Shown here piece by piece: positions 1 to 8,874 of a stretch of DNA of 21,132 nucleotides; the stretch's first letter is position 1; each line of letters opens with the position of its first letter. Both the position numbers and the translations under genes were made by a program. Below the pieces are notes generated by a model that saw nothing but the letters and a program-made list of their open reading frames with translations, was not told where the DNA came from and made no database searches. The DNA is from JAKVCB01 sp963578605 (GTDB taxonomy: Bacteria; Planctomycetota; Planctomycetia; Pirellulales; Lacipirellulaceae), in NCBI GenBank assembly GCA_963578605.1, contig CAUZEA010000099.1, positions 1 through 21,132 of the forward strand, given 5' to 3'.

Positions 1-7
1 GCTTCCC

Positions 8-70
8 TCCGCTGCAAAGGTTGCTTCGGCTACGCCTCAGCAACCTTCTCCGCTACGGCAAGCCAGCGGA
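8..70. repeat. Nested inverted repeat (cruciform/REP-like element)
   Basis: Two nested perfect stems are visible. The inner one pairs AAGGTTGCT (17-25) with AGCAACCTT (39-47); its loop holds a further GGC/GCC pair (28-30 with 34-36). The outer one pairs TCCGCTG (8-14) with CAGCGGA (64-70). No T-run follows, so this is not a classic intrinsic terminator. It could be a repetitive extragenic palindrome or the 3' end of an RNA from the gene to the left, outside the window. The structure is read directly; the function is unknown. Confidence 0.5.
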
Positions 71-531
71 TCCCTAGACCTAGATTTTCTCATAGGCCCT
101 GGATCATAGATCGGGGGAAGCCCACGTGCGGTCCGGCGGGTTTGGCACGCAGCTGCGGAATGTGGGGCAGATTAACAGAGCATCTAATCCAGTGATTATC
201 CTGGTACCGGAAAGTCTCGCCGCAGTGATGCTGCCGCAACGTCGCAGGATGTCCAAGATGGACATCCAATATCTTCTGCTGGGATGCGGTGACCGATATA
301 ATGAGTACTATATCCGGCCCCGTTGCCATAATCAATGAATCGCTTCCCTCTTCGACTTTAAAGCTCATCATAACTCATTTCGATCACAGGGGTTGTCCAC
401 CCAGGGGCGAATTCCGTAACAACCCCTTAGCAACGGCACTCAAGCCTGTTCGGCGAGCTATTCCGACTTAAGCCAGGGTGATTTATAATAATAAGCTGGG
501 CTGTTCCGTAAAACACTTTTGGGAAGATCGT
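71..531. other. Intergenic stretch, no gene supported
   Basis: This stretch of about 460 bases has short overlapping open frames on both strands (for example 126-338 + and 90-371 -). None has a recognisable domain or a convincing ribosome binding site. The promoter of the DUF1549 gene must lie here, but I see no clear -35/-10 pair. Nothing else is supportable. Confidence 0.5.
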
Positions 532-3189
532 GTGTTTCTAATTCACTCCCTCCCGGCGATTGTTCGCCTTGCACTGGTGTGCACCGTTTTGGTGTGCGCC
601 GTTTTGGTGTCCGCGGGATCGCCAGGTGCCAGCGGTGCCCAAATTAAACGGCCCCAGGTGACTGAGCATGACGTGATCCCGATCCTCCTGCTGCGCTGCG
701 CCGCCTGCCACGGGCGACAGGAGCAGGATGCTGGCCTGGATTTACGTACCAGGGATTCGATGCTCAAAGGGGGTAAATCGGGGCCGGCGCTGGTCCCGGG
801 AGAGCCAGAGAACAGCTTGATCCTCAAACGCCTCCTGGCAGAGGAAATGCCACCTCGCAAGCGTCTCATCGAAGCCAGCGTCAAGCCGATGACCGATAGC
901 GAGATCGAGTTATTGAGAGCGTGGATCGAGGCGGGTGCACCAGAGGCGGGAGCCGAGTCGCAACAGGCCGAGGTGAAATCGCCAATCAGCGAGCAAGATC
1001 GTCAGTTCTGGGCGTTTCAGCCACCCGGCGAGTTTCCCGTACCGCGCGTCCAACACGCCGAACGTGTACGGAATTCCATTGATGCTTTTATGCTCGAGAA
1101 GCTCGAGGCCAACAAGTTGAGCCTTTCGCCGGAAGTGGATCGGAGAACATTGATCCGCCGGGCCACCTTTGACCTGACCGGTTTGCCACCCGATCCGGTA
1201 GAGGTCGACACCTTTCTGGCGGACAGCAGGCCCGACGCCTACGAACAGATGATTGAGAGACTACTCGCTTCGCGCCGCTACGGCGAACGTTGGGGAGGAT
1301 ACTGGCTCGATCGGGCCGGTTACGCAGACACCGAGGGTGAGCGGCAGCAGGACATTCTCCGACCTCAAGCCTACCGGTATCGCGACTATGTCATTCGGGC
1401 ATTCAACGCCGACAAGCCGTATGACCGTTTCCTTCTCGAGCAGCTCGCGGGTGACGAACTGACCGATTACGAAAACGCCGAAAAGATTACTCCGGAGATC
1501 TACGACAATCTCGTGGCGACCGGATTTTTAAGAATGGTTCCCGACCCGACCTGGTTCAACGTTACCGGGTTTGTCCCCAACCGGCTCGACGTGGTGGCCG
1601 ACATGGTGGACGTGTTTGGATCCGCCGTAATGGGTTTGACCATCAAATGTGCCCGCTGTCATGGGCACATGTTCGATCCGATACCTCAGCAAGATTACTA
1701 TGCGTTAACGGCAATTTTTAAAGGTGCTTATGACGAGCACGACTGGATGAAACCGAATGCTAACAAATTCCTGAACGATAAAAATGGAAGATATTTGTAC
1801 CGATATCTGCCGTACGTCCCCGCCGAAGAAATCCGGGAGTGGGAGGTCCGTGTCGCCAAACATAAAGCCGAGATCGCTTCCTTGAAGAAGTCCCTGGATG
1901 ATCGGACTGCGTCGCTCAAGCAGAAATATTTTGAAGAGAGTCTTGCCAAACTTCCGGAAGTCCTGCGGAGCGACGTCCGCCAGGCGGTCGAAACCGCGGC
2001 GGACAACCGGGATGAGATTCAGAAGTATTTGAGTGAGAAGTTTTCCGCGACGCTCTTTCTAACCGATCAGCAACTCAAGGAGTCTGACGAGGACTTTAAG
2101 GAAACGGCGGAAGAGACCACAGGGAAAATTACATCCCTGGAAAAAAATAGCCCTCCGGAACCGATGATCCGCGCCCTCTGGGATCGTGGTGAACCCTCGC
2201 CCACGTATCTCCTGCGCAGGGGGGACTACCTCATGCCAGGTCGGCTCGTCGAACCGGCAGCCCTCTCGGTGCTCTCAACCAGCAAGCTCGACATCAAGCC
2301 ACCCTGGCCCGGAGCGAAAAAAACGGGACGTCGCCTGGCACTGGCGAAGTGGCTCGTTCGACCAGACCACCCACTTACTGCGCGGGTCATGGTCAACACC
2401 ATCTGGAAGCATCACTTCCAACACGGCATCGTAAAATCGATGGACAATTTCGGCCACACCGGAACCCCTCCTACCCATCCGGAACTGTTGGACTGGCTGG
2501 CACGCGAATTCACCCGGTGTGATTGGAGCATCAAGGACATGCATCGATTGATCATGACGTCCAGCACTTACCGACAGATGTCGACGGTGACACCCGCTCA
2601 CGAGCAGTTCGATTTGGACAACGATCTCTTGTCACGATTCCCGATGAAACGGATGGAAGCCGAAGTGTTGTGGGACACCCTGCTGCTCATCTCCGGGTGT
2701 TTGGATGAGACCCCTTTCGGTGTCGCCAATGGGGTGCAGGTGCGACCCGACGGTCTGGTGACTGCCGTCGGTACCGACAAGGGCTGGCGGCGCAGCATCT
2801 ACGTCGAGCACAACCGCAAACAAAACATGACCATCCTCGAGTGCTTCGACTTGCCACGCCCAACTCCGAATTGCCTGGAGCGAAAACTCTCGACCGTCGC
2901 TCCCCAAGCTCTACATCTATTGAACAACGAAAGCATCGACCAGCTGATGCTTTCCTTCGCCGACCGCGTGAACCGGGATGCCGGTGCGGATCGTGCCAGG
3001 CAAATCGACATAAGCTACCAACTTGCCCTGGGACGGTTACCGACACCGGAAGAAATGCAGCTTGCGACCGAGATCCTTAACCGACTGCAGGCAGAGTGGG
3101 GCAAAACAGAGTCGGACTCAGATCGCAAGGCCTTGGCGAACTTGTGTCATGTCCTGATCAACTCGGCCGAATTCATCTACATCGATTGA
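532..3189 (+). CDS. PSCyt1-DUF1549-DUF1553 (cytochrome c-like) planctomycete exported protein
   Basis: This is a large exported protein of a family expanded in Planctomycetes; its biochemical role is not established. Numbering is from the upstream GTG at 478. A hydrophobic signal segment spans about 25-48. A PSCyt1 domain with haem-type motif CAACH is at 74-78. DUF1549 (PSCyt2) spans about 190-400 and ends in its conserved second CxxCH motif, CARCH at 391-395, followed by GHMFDPI. A charged, probably coiled-coil region spans about 440-560. DUF1553 (PSD1) spans about 575-900, with the typical RLALAKWLV and VNTIWKHHF blocks and an ending in NSAEFIYID. The frame is open back to a GTG at 478, but the GTG at 532 has GGGAAG five bases upstream and puts the signal peptide at the N-terminus, so I prefer it. 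The DUF1501 gene follows after 205 bases, the usual pairing. The CxxCH sites suggest covalent haem and periplasmic or paryphoplasmic location; that is inference. Confidence 0.93.
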   Translation: MFLIHSLPAIVRLALVCTVLVCAVLVSAGSPGASGAQIKRPQVTEHDVIPILLLRCAACHGRQEQDAGLDLRTRDSMLKGGKSGPALVPGEPENSLILKRLLAEEMPPRKRLIEASVKPMTDSEIELLRAWIEAGAPEAGAESQQAEVKSPISEQDRQFWAFQPPGEFPVPRVQHAERVRNSIDAFMLEKLEANKLSLSPEVDRRTLIRRATFDLTGLPPDPVEVDTFLADSRPDAYEQMIERLLASRRYGERWGGYWLDRAGYADTEGERQQDILRPQAYRYRDYVIRAFNADKPYDRFLLEQLAGDELTDYENAEKITPEIYDNLVATGFLRMVPDPTWFNVTGFVPNRLDVVADMVDVFGSAVMGLTIKCARCHGHMFDPIPQQDYYALTAIFKGAYDEHDWMKPNANKFLNDKNGRYLYRYLPYVPAEEIREWEVRVAKHKAEIASLKKSLDDRTASLKQKYFEESLAKLPEVLRSDVRQAVETAADNRDEIQKYLSEKFSATLFLTDQQLKESDEDFKETAEETTGKITSLEKNSPPEPMIRALWDRGEPSPTYLLRRGDYLMPGRLVEPAALSVLSTSKLDIKPPWPGAKKTGRRLALAKWLVRPDHPLTARVMVNTIWKHHFQHGIVKSMDNFGHTGTPPTHPELLDWLAREFTRCDWSIKDMHRLIMTSSTYRQMSTVTPAHEQFDLDNDLLSRFPMKRMEAEVLWDTLLLISGCLDETPFGVANGVQVRPDGLVTAVGTDKGWRRSIYVEHNRKQNMTILECFDLPRPTPNCLERKLSTVAPQALHLLNNESIDQLMLSFADRVNRDAGADRARQIDISYQLALGRLPTPEEMQLATEILNRLQAEWGKTESDSDRKALANLCHVLINSAEFIYID
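577..606 (+). repeat. 15-bp tandem duplication inside the signal peptide
   Basis: Two adjacent 15-base units, GTGTGCACCGTTTTG (577-591) and GTGTGCGCCGTTTTG (592-606), differ at one base. They encode VCTVL and VCAVL, so the hydrophobic core of the signal peptide of the DUF1549/DUF1553 protein has been lengthened by five residues. A partial third unit (GTGTCC) follows. Confidence 0.8.
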
Positions 3190-3394
3190 GGGTACTGGAT
3201 CGGTTAAAGATACTGGGAGTTGAGAGGAATGTAACAGGCATGGTTCAGCAGATGAAGATCTACGAATGAACATGAATGGAATATGCGTGGAAACAAAGGA
3301 TGACAAAGAAAACGAGGGTTTATTCGAGGGTGTTCGTTGAAAACATGGGCGATGTGAGCAGATTTGCGCTCTTTTCTGTGATACGATAGAAAAG

Positions 3395-4846
3395 ATGTCT
3401 GACCAACGACGTGGAACAATAACCCGGCGAAGCTTTTTTGATTACGTTGGGGGCGGTTTCTATGGTACCGCACTGGCGCATTTGCTTGGCAGGGAACTGC
3501 GCGCTAACGAGCAGCAAGACGGCCGCCGCATCTACGACCTTCGTCCACGCCATCCACCTCGGGAACCGAAAGCCAAGGCGGTGATCCACCTCTTCATGAA
3601 CGGTGGTCCCAGCCAAATGGACTTGTTCGACCCCAAGGAGGAACTCACCCGGCGGCACGGCGAACCCTATTTCGATAGGATCGCGGGTGAAGTTGAATTC
3701 ATCACCTCCGCCGGGGCCCTGATGCGCAGCCCCTACAAGTTCAAGCGGCATGGGGAATGTGGGATGTGGGTCTCGGAAGTCATGCCCCACCTGGCCAGGC
3801 AAGTGGATGACATCGCCTTGGTCCGCTCGATGCACACCACGACGTTTGCCCACGAGCACGCGCTCTACAAGATACATTCTGGCCGCACGTTTTCGGCCTA
3901 CCCGACCCTCGGATCCTGGGTGACATACGGCCTGGGTTCGGAAAATCAGAATCTGCCTGCCTATGTGGTCCTCGATGACTCGGCGGGACTACCAGTCAAT
4001 GGAGTCGAAAACTGGCAAGCCGGCTTCCTGCCGCCCGTTTACCAGGGAACCCGCTTTCGATCGACCGGTTCACCGGTACTCGATCTCGAACCTGAAGTAG
4101 AGAAGCCCCCGGGAGTTATCCAACTGCAGCGCGATCTGCTAGCCAGGCTGGACAAAAGCCACCGTGACCGAAGGCCTGGTCAGCCGGTTTTAGATGCGAG
4201 AATATCGAATTACGAACTGGCTGCCCGCATGCAACTGGCGGCAACCGACACGCTGGATCTCTCGCAGGAAAGCGCCGAAACGCTGGAGATGTATGGCATC
4301 AACGACAAAAGAACCGAGTCGTATGGTCGCCGCTGCCTGATTGCCCGCCGCCTGGTGGAGAGCGGTGTTCGCTTCGTGCAGCTCTACATCAGTCACCAAA
4401 TCTGGGACAGTCATAGTAGCCTTGCCAGTCATCTCAGGTCGGCATGTGAATTCACCGATAAGCCGATTGCTGGTCTCTTGCAAGACCTCAAGCAACGTGG
4501 CCTCCTCGACAGCACCCTGGTGGTTTGGGGCGGAGAGTTCGGCCGACTGCCGATCGCGCAACTCCCGGATGGAACTCCCGGCGAGGTGGCCGGCCGAGAC
4601 CATAACAAGAATGCCATGGTCACCTGGTTTGCCGGTGCCGGGATCAAGGGCGGCACGCAGTACGGGGCGACCGACGAGCTCGGTTTCGCCGCTGTCGAAA
4701 ACAAGGTGAGCGTGCAAGACTGGCACGCTACGATCCTGCACCTTTTAGGCTTGAATCACGAGCGGCTCGTCTTCGATCGACTTGGCCTGGAGGAAAAGCT
4801 GACCCACGTTTTCGACGCCAAAGTCATCGACGGGATCCTGGCCTGA
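3395..4846 (+). CDS. DUF1501 family protein, Tat-exported
   Basis: This 483-residue protein has the alkaline-phosphatase-like fold family DUF1501, which in Planctomycetes almost always sits beside a DUF1549/DUF1553 gene, as here. A twin-arginine motif (TRRSFF, Arg11-Arg12) followed by a hydrophobic GGGFYGTALAHLLG stretch predicts Tat export, so folding, perhaps with a cofactor, would precede secretion. Family blocks are visible: HLFMNGGPSQMDLFD at about 65-79, WGGEFGR at 378-384, and GRDHNKNAMVTWFAGAGIKGG-type sequence at about 400-420. The length is normal. The ATG at 3395 is chosen because it places the Tat motif at the expected distance; the ribosome site is weak (a GAAAAG-like run). No catalytic activity has been demonstrated for the family as far as I know. 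It is probably the functional partner of the upstream gene; co-transcription is uncertain across the 205-base gap. Confidence 0.93.
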   Translation: MSDQRRGTITRRSFFDYVGGGFYGTALAHLLGRELRANEQQDGRRIYDLRPRHPPREPKAKAVIHLFMNGGPSQMDLFDPKEELTRRHGEPYFDRIAGEVEFITSAGALMRSPYKFKRHGECGMWVSEVMPHLARQVDDIALVRSMHTTTFAHEHALYKIHSGRTFSAYPTLGSWVTYGLGSENQNLPAYVVLDDSAGLPVNGVENWQAGFLPPVYQGTRFRSTGSPVLDLEPEVEKPPGVIQLQRDLLARLDKSHRDRRPGQPVLDARISNYELAARMQLAATDTLDLSQESAETLEMYGINDKRTESYGRRCLIARRLVESGVRFVQLYISHQIWDSHSSLASHLRSACEFTDKPIAGLLQDLKQRGLLDSTLVVWGGEFGRLPIAQLPDGTPGEVAGRDHNKNAMVTWFAGAGIKGGTQYGATDELGFAAVENKVSVQDWHATILHLLGLNHERLVFDRLGLEEKLTHVFDAKVIDGILA

Positions 4847-4999
4847 CAGGCAAGCGTCACCCCCTTTGCATCGAATGCCTGTGGCGCGTGCAAGTCGGCC
4901 GGTAAGTCTGCAGTACACCTTGCAGAACAGCAAGTGTCAAAAGCAGTGGTGCCCGACGGTAATTTTCCCGGCGACCTCTCCGCGATCACGGTCCGATCG

Positions 5000-5021
5000 T
5001 CCCCCAGTGGTCTTTGGGGGG
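5000..5021. terminator. Possible bidirectional hairpin between convergent genes
   Basis: CCCCCA (5001-5006) pairs with TGGGGG (5015-5020) around an eight-base loop. It lies just past the end of the minus-strand BNR gene and in the gap after the DUF1501 gene. The stem is short and lacks a clear T-run on either strand, so termination is only a guess from position. Confidence 0.25.
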
Positions 5022-5037
5022 ACAGCCGCTAGCCGAG

Positions 5038-6375
5038 TCACCCACTGGTAGCTGTCGTGGGCTTCCATCGAATTACCTTCGTTTGCCACGGTTCAATGGC
5101 TTGAGCCTTGTTGTCCAGCTTGGTGCTGCCAGCTACGGTCACTACCGTGCCATCCTGCAACACGGCGCTGGAGGCATATCCGTTACCACCGAGCAGATGG
5201 TATGTCCGGGGCAGCCAGGTCTTCCCACCGTCAAGACTCATTTTAGCACGTGTCTCAATCTGCTCGTAGGGGTATCGTTTGTCGTGGGCAAGAATGATTG
5301 CGCCGTTTGGCAGTTGTGCCAACTGCCCACGACACTCGCCATACCCCAGCAGCGGTTTTCCATGGTCGTCCACGAGGGGCCGCAGGCCGGTCCATGTTCT
5401 ACCCTGGTCGTCCGAATCGGCAAGAAACACGTGCTTGAAAATCTCGTCGGGGTCCCGATTATTGGTTTTCCCTCCCCAAGCTTCTGCTTTCGCTTGAAAC
5501 CACTCGGCATACCGCCCGGCATTCTGATAGCGGAGGGCAATAAGCAGCCTGCCATTGTCGAGTTCGAGAATGTGGCCGGCCGTACAGCACGAAAAGGTGC
5601 CCCCCATTCCTGGCATCGATACTCCGGGCCCCAACTGGTCTGCTTTTCTGTCGGCCGGCGGTCCGCCTTCCCACGTCTTGCCACCATCGGACGATCGAAG
5701 GATGTGGTGCGGCCAATCGGGAAGGTCTGGTGCCTCCTCTTGCAGGTTGTACCACTTCGCTGCCATCAAGAGCGTGCCATCGCGGAGCTGGTTCACCAGC
5801 ATCCCATAGATATTTTCAAACGGTTCGTGCGCGAACACGGTAGAGATTTTTCCCCATGTTGCACCTCTGTCCGTGGAGAGGTTGACGTGAAAACAGTTTC
5901 GTTTCCCCGAGAGATTACCACCCTCAGTCGCCAACAAGGAACCATCGTTGAGCGCGGCAAACCCCATTAGTTCCTGTCCGCCGGGCAGGTCCATTTCGCG
6001 ACGGGACCAGGTGTGACCGCCGTCACGTGACAGGAATAGTTTTTGCGATGATCGAACGGCAGATCCTCCGTCTCCCACGGCGGCGGCCACGGCGACGAAC
6101 ATCGTTCCATCTGGGGCCAGTGAGACGTGTGCCTCGCCCTTTCCGCGTTGCTCTGGAAATGAAAGCAGTGATCGCTCGCATGGCTCGACGATCGTGGAGC
6201 CGTTGGTGTCGACAAACAGCTTGTTCTTGTCCGCATAATATTCCTCGTATGCCTGAGTCTGGCTCGGCTCGGCAGCGATGAGTTTAGAGAGGCTCATCCC
6301 CACCAGTCCTGCGCCGCCAGCTTGGACGAAACGCCTGCGGGTCCAACCTGCACGCTCCGAGAGTGGGGTGCTCAC
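5038..6375 (-). CDS. BNR/Asp-box repeat protein (exo-alpha-sialidase-like), Tat-exported
   Basis: This 445-residue protein is predicted to fold as a six-bladed sialidase-type propeller. The N-terminus carries a twin-arginine signal (WTRRRFVQ, Arg13-Arg15, then GGAGLVGMSLSKLIAA). Five Asp boxes of the S-x-D-x-G-x-T-W type are visible: 116-123 (SRDGGHTW), 167-174 (STDRGATW), 228-235 (SSDGGKTW), 321-328 (a variant, SDDQGRTW) and 380-387 (SLDGGKTW). I could not identify a full arginine triad with certainty, so glycosidase activity on sialic acid is not assured; many planctomycete members are called 'exo-alpha-sialidase' on fold alone. The start is a GTG with no clear Shine-Dalgarno. The gene converges on the DUF1501 gene across 191 bases. 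It probably acts outside the cytoplasm on polysaccharide or glycan, given the sulfatase remnant and sugar-acid dehydratase elsewhere in the window (inference). Confidence 0.88.
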   Translation of the reverse strand: MSTPLSERAGWTRRRFVQAGGAGLVGMSLSKLIAAEPSQTQAYEEYYADKNKLFVDTNGSTIVEPCERSLLSFPEQRGKGEAHVSLAPDGTMFVAVAAAVGDGGSAVRSSQKLFLSRDGGHTWSRREMDLPGGQELMGFAALNDGSLLATEGGNLSGKRNCFHVNLSTDRGATWGKISTVFAHEPFENIYGMLVNQLRDGTLLMAAKWYNLQEEAPDLPDWPHHILRSSDGGKTWEGGPPADRKADQLGPGVSMPGMGGTFSCCTAGHILELDNGRLLIALRYQNAGRYAEWFQAKAEAWGGKTNNRDPDEIFKHVFLADSDDQGRTWTGLRPLVDDHGKPLLGYGECRGQLAQLPNGAIILAHDKRYPYEQIETRAKMSLDGGKTWLPRTYHLLGGNGYASSAVLQDGTVVTVAGSTKLDNKAQAIEPWQTKVIRWKPTTATSG

Positions 6376-6905
6376 AATGTTTAGTATGATCTTATAGGGG
6401 GTAATTCTATAACCGGTTCAGGCTCACCGTGCCGCGGTTATAGCACAATGTACAGTTTCTACGACTGGCGCGTGGTGATTTGTGGACACTTCCTCTCCCG
6501 TAATCACGACTTCTGACATGGATTGGGGCACGGATTGGGGTCAACTCTTGCCACTTGACACATAGGACACAACCAGACAAAAACCAGGGTCAATAAACGA
6601 GACACGCAACATTCTTGAATTAACGGTATCCTATCGAAATCCTGTCGGACAGCCCCGGCTTCTGAAGCGAGCGAACGGGGCTGGCCTGGAGGCTACCCCA
6701 ACACCAACTTAAACACTGGTATCTAACGTGGGGCAGGTCAATCAACTGACCGTTCGCCTCGTGTCGTCAGCAGCAAAGGCTGAGGGAACCGTCAGCATTG
6801 AAGAGCTTGAGAGTTCTGTGCATGTGCGGAGATAATTCCTGAAACAAGAAGGTTGTTCGTCACCCCCTGTAGCTTACAGATCAGTGCACGCGACCAGCCA
6901 ACATG

Positions 6906-7187
6906 TCATGGTTTACATCGGCGGCGATTCGTTTCAATCCCCTTACCGATGTTCACGAGTCTGGCGGTAAAGCCCTCGTCACGCATGTGCCGATGAGCAG
7001 ACAAACCTGCCTGCACGTGGAGATCGACCGTGAGCGCTGGCTGCGAGATGATCTCCTCGACATCCTCGTCGCCGGCAGCGGATATCAGCCGCTGAGCATG
7101 ACGAGAAAGATTGTGGAACTGGGGTGATCCGCATAGAGAACTGATAGCCAGTTTGAACGCAGGGCATGCTTGACAAGGGTGCCTGGG
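6906..7187 (-). pseudogene. Possible 5'-truncated gene remnant, unknown
   Basis: A minus-strand frame is open for 93 codons from a TGA at 7188-7190 to a stop at 6906-6908. It has no plausible start. Its codons look protein-coding (GCC GGC GAC GAG GAT GTC GAG GAG ATC ATC), giving a soluble-looking segment with AAGDEDVEEIISQPALTVDL and an end in GIETNRRRCKP. A plus-strand frame at 6903-7127 covers the same bases and is also open, so one of the two is a shadow. I recognise no family. It may be the tail of a decayed gene. Confidence 0.25.
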
Positions 7188-7205
7188 TCAGTAAAACCAT
7201 GATAA

Positions 7206-7235
7206 TCGAGCGTGTTCGGTTATCGTCGAGCGTGT
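7206..7235 (+). promoter_or_regulatory. Direct repeat pair upstream of eutA (candidate operator)
   Basis: The ten bases TCGAGCGTGT occur at 7206-7215 and again at 7226-7235. They are 20 bases apart start to start, close to two helical turns, and about 80 bases before the eutA start. That spacing fits two same-face half-sites for an activator or repressor. No regulator gene is in the window, so this is inference from pattern and position. Confidence 0.35.
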
Positions 7236-7314
7236 GCCTTTTTCTTAATCCTGTTGGCCCACGATGATTTGGCAACCGCTCCACTGATCTACGAATCGGC
7301 CAAGGAGAAAGGAC

Positions 7315-8868
7315 TTGGCGTTCAGTTACCCCTCTAACAGACCGTTCAAATTGTCTTCCACCGGTGTCACCGTACTCGCCAAGTCAAATTCTTTGGGTAG
7401 TGTCCGTTCATTGGCCACTCGTCGCTCGAAATCCCGGAGCCATGGCTCAGACAACAGAGTATCTCTGCTGGGGCTCGATTTCGGATCGACGACAAGCAGC
7501 GCAGTCGTGGCAAAGGCCGGAGTTCAGAGCAACTGCGTTACCGGGCGGATGCAGTTCGGGAATCCGCAGGTGGTCTACCGTTCAGAGTCTGTCTTCACTC
7601 CTTTTTGCGATGATTCCATCGATGAGGACCAAGTGGCGCGGCACCTGGACGAGTGGCTCGAACAGGGCGAACTTCGGAACGAGGATATCTTCGCCAGTGC
7701 CAGCATTCTCACCGGACTCGCCGCTCAGCGAGATAATGCCAAAGCGGTTGTGCGACTGGTAGAGGCACAGATCGGTGAAACGCTTATCGCAACCGCCGAT
7801 GATCCGTGTCTTGAGTCGTGGCTGGCGTTTATGGGAAGTTGCTCTGCACTGAGCCGCCACTATCCCGACACACCGATCATCAACTTGGATATCGGCGGCG
7901 GGACCATGAACCCGGCCATTGGATTAAACGGCAACGTGCTGGGCACAGGTTGTTACTTCATCGGTGCCCGTCATTTCCAGTTTGTCCCTGGCACCTATCA
8001 ATTAGTGTCCGTGTCAAAGTACGGCGCGCGGCTGATGGAGTTTCTCGGAATCCGAACGTCTGTCGGCGACCGGATCGGCAAGCGGGAGTTGAATGCGATT
8101 CTAGAGACTTACGTAAAGGCGCTGGAAGCCATAGTGGCGGGAGAGCCGGATTTCTTCGGTTCGCCTGTGGGCTGATTCCACGAACAGGTGCCGTTGCACA
8201 GCGGCGGGGATCTGCTCGCCAAGGCCATCACGTTCTCGGGAGGTGTGGGTGAGTTGATCTACAAATACAGCGCGGGCCAGCCCCTGCCCGGGACAACTTA
8301 CTACGGCGACCTGGGAATCGACCTGGCAGTCAGCGTGGTTGAATCCCGGCTGCTGTCGGGACACCTCGATTCGTTCGTGCCGGAGAATGGGGGGCGGGCA
8401 ACCGTCTACGGGCTGACTCTGCACAGTACGGAGGTGTCGGGGACAACGCTGTTCCTGCCACGGCCGGAGGCACTTCCCCTTCGAGACTTACCGGTTGTGG
8501 CCCGGTTGCGGATTGATGTGGAAGTCAACGAGATCTGCAAGGCGCTTTCACTGGCGAGGAAAAGCCGTCAGGGCGCCTGCTTCCAGATTGTGTCTGGCGA
8601 GGATCAGCCAGCATTAGCCAGCGTCAAAACTCTCGGAGAGCGCCTGGCTCAAGCCTTCAAGAGTGAAAGCTACTCACCGGAACAACCCTTAGTGATCCTC
8701 ACGTCGAACAACATTGGCAAGACCATCGGGAACTATGCCACACACTGGGGGCAACTGTCGGTCAACCTGATCGTGATCGACGAGATCCCCGCTCGTGCTG
8801 CTCACTTCGTCAACATCGGTCGGTCGCACAAGAACATCGTTCCCATCTCGTTTTACGGGATGTACTGA
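7315..8868 (+). pseudogene. eutA: EutA, ethanolamine ammonia-lyase reactivating factor, interrupted by an in-frame TGA
   Basis: EutA is an actin/Hsp70-fold ATPase that swaps inactivated cobalamin out of ethanolamine ammonia-lyase. The phosphate-1 motif LGLDFGSTTSS is at 52-62, the phosphate-2 motif NLDIGGGT at 190-197, and SGGVGE begins at 308 if the stop is read through. The end (NLIVIDEIPARAAHFVNIG) matches the EutA C-terminus. A TGA at 8173-8175 stops the frame at codon 287, but the same frame continues at once with FHEQVPLHSGGDLLAKAITF and stays open to 8868; no frameshift is involved. Product would be 286 residues, or 517 with readthrough; E. coli EutA is about 467. A GTG at 8188 could restart the C-terminal half (226 residues). 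The TTG start is supported by AAGGAG seven bases upstream, and gives an N-terminal extension of about 45 residues. It may be a true nonsense mutation (TGG or CGA to TGA), two separately translated halves, or a sequencing error. Confidence 0.88.
8173..8175 (+). other. eutA: In-frame TGA within eutA
   Basis: The codon lies in the poorly conserved linker between the two phosphate-binding lobes of EutA. The reading frame and the homology are continuous on both sides. A single base change would restore a sense codon such as TGG or CGA. Confidence 0.85.
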
Positions 8869-8874
8869 CAGAGA

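Larger units (their letters stand above)
6376..7314. other. Long intergenic stretch with hairpins and short decayed frames
   Basis: About 940 bases separate the BNR gene from eutA. Visible items are a hairpin pairing AGCCCCG (6651-6657) with CGGGGCT (6676-6682); a small hairpin pairing GGTCA (6736-6740) with TGACC (6747-6751); a short plus-strand frame from GTG 6728 to TAA 6833-6835 (35 codons, containing the block SIEELESSV); and an open minus-strand frame at 6906-7187. A repeat close to eutA is listed separately. I looked for a cobalamin riboswitch and for EutV-type dual hairpins and saw neither. Confidence 0.5.

Noticed and set aside
8..70. Integron attC site
   Set aside because: The stems lack the paired R and L core sites (GTTRRRY / RYYYAAC) in the right arrangement.
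90..371. 93-codon minus-strand ORF
   Set aside because: No domain, no ribosome site, and overlapped by equally long plus-strand frames.
5014..5970. 318-codon plus-strand ORF opposite the BNR gene
   Set aside because: The minus strand has the Tat signal and five Asp boxes; the plus frame is its antisense shadow.
6376..7314. Cobalamin riboswitch or EutV/ANTAR dual-hairpin leader upstream of eutA
   Set aside because: No B12-box-like sequence or paired hairpins with the ANTAR-type loop were seen; the hairpins present are isolated and far from the gene start.
8173..8175. Selenocysteine codon in EutA
   Set aside because: EutA is not a selenoprotein family, the site is not conserved, and no convincing SECIS-like hairpin directly follows the TGA.
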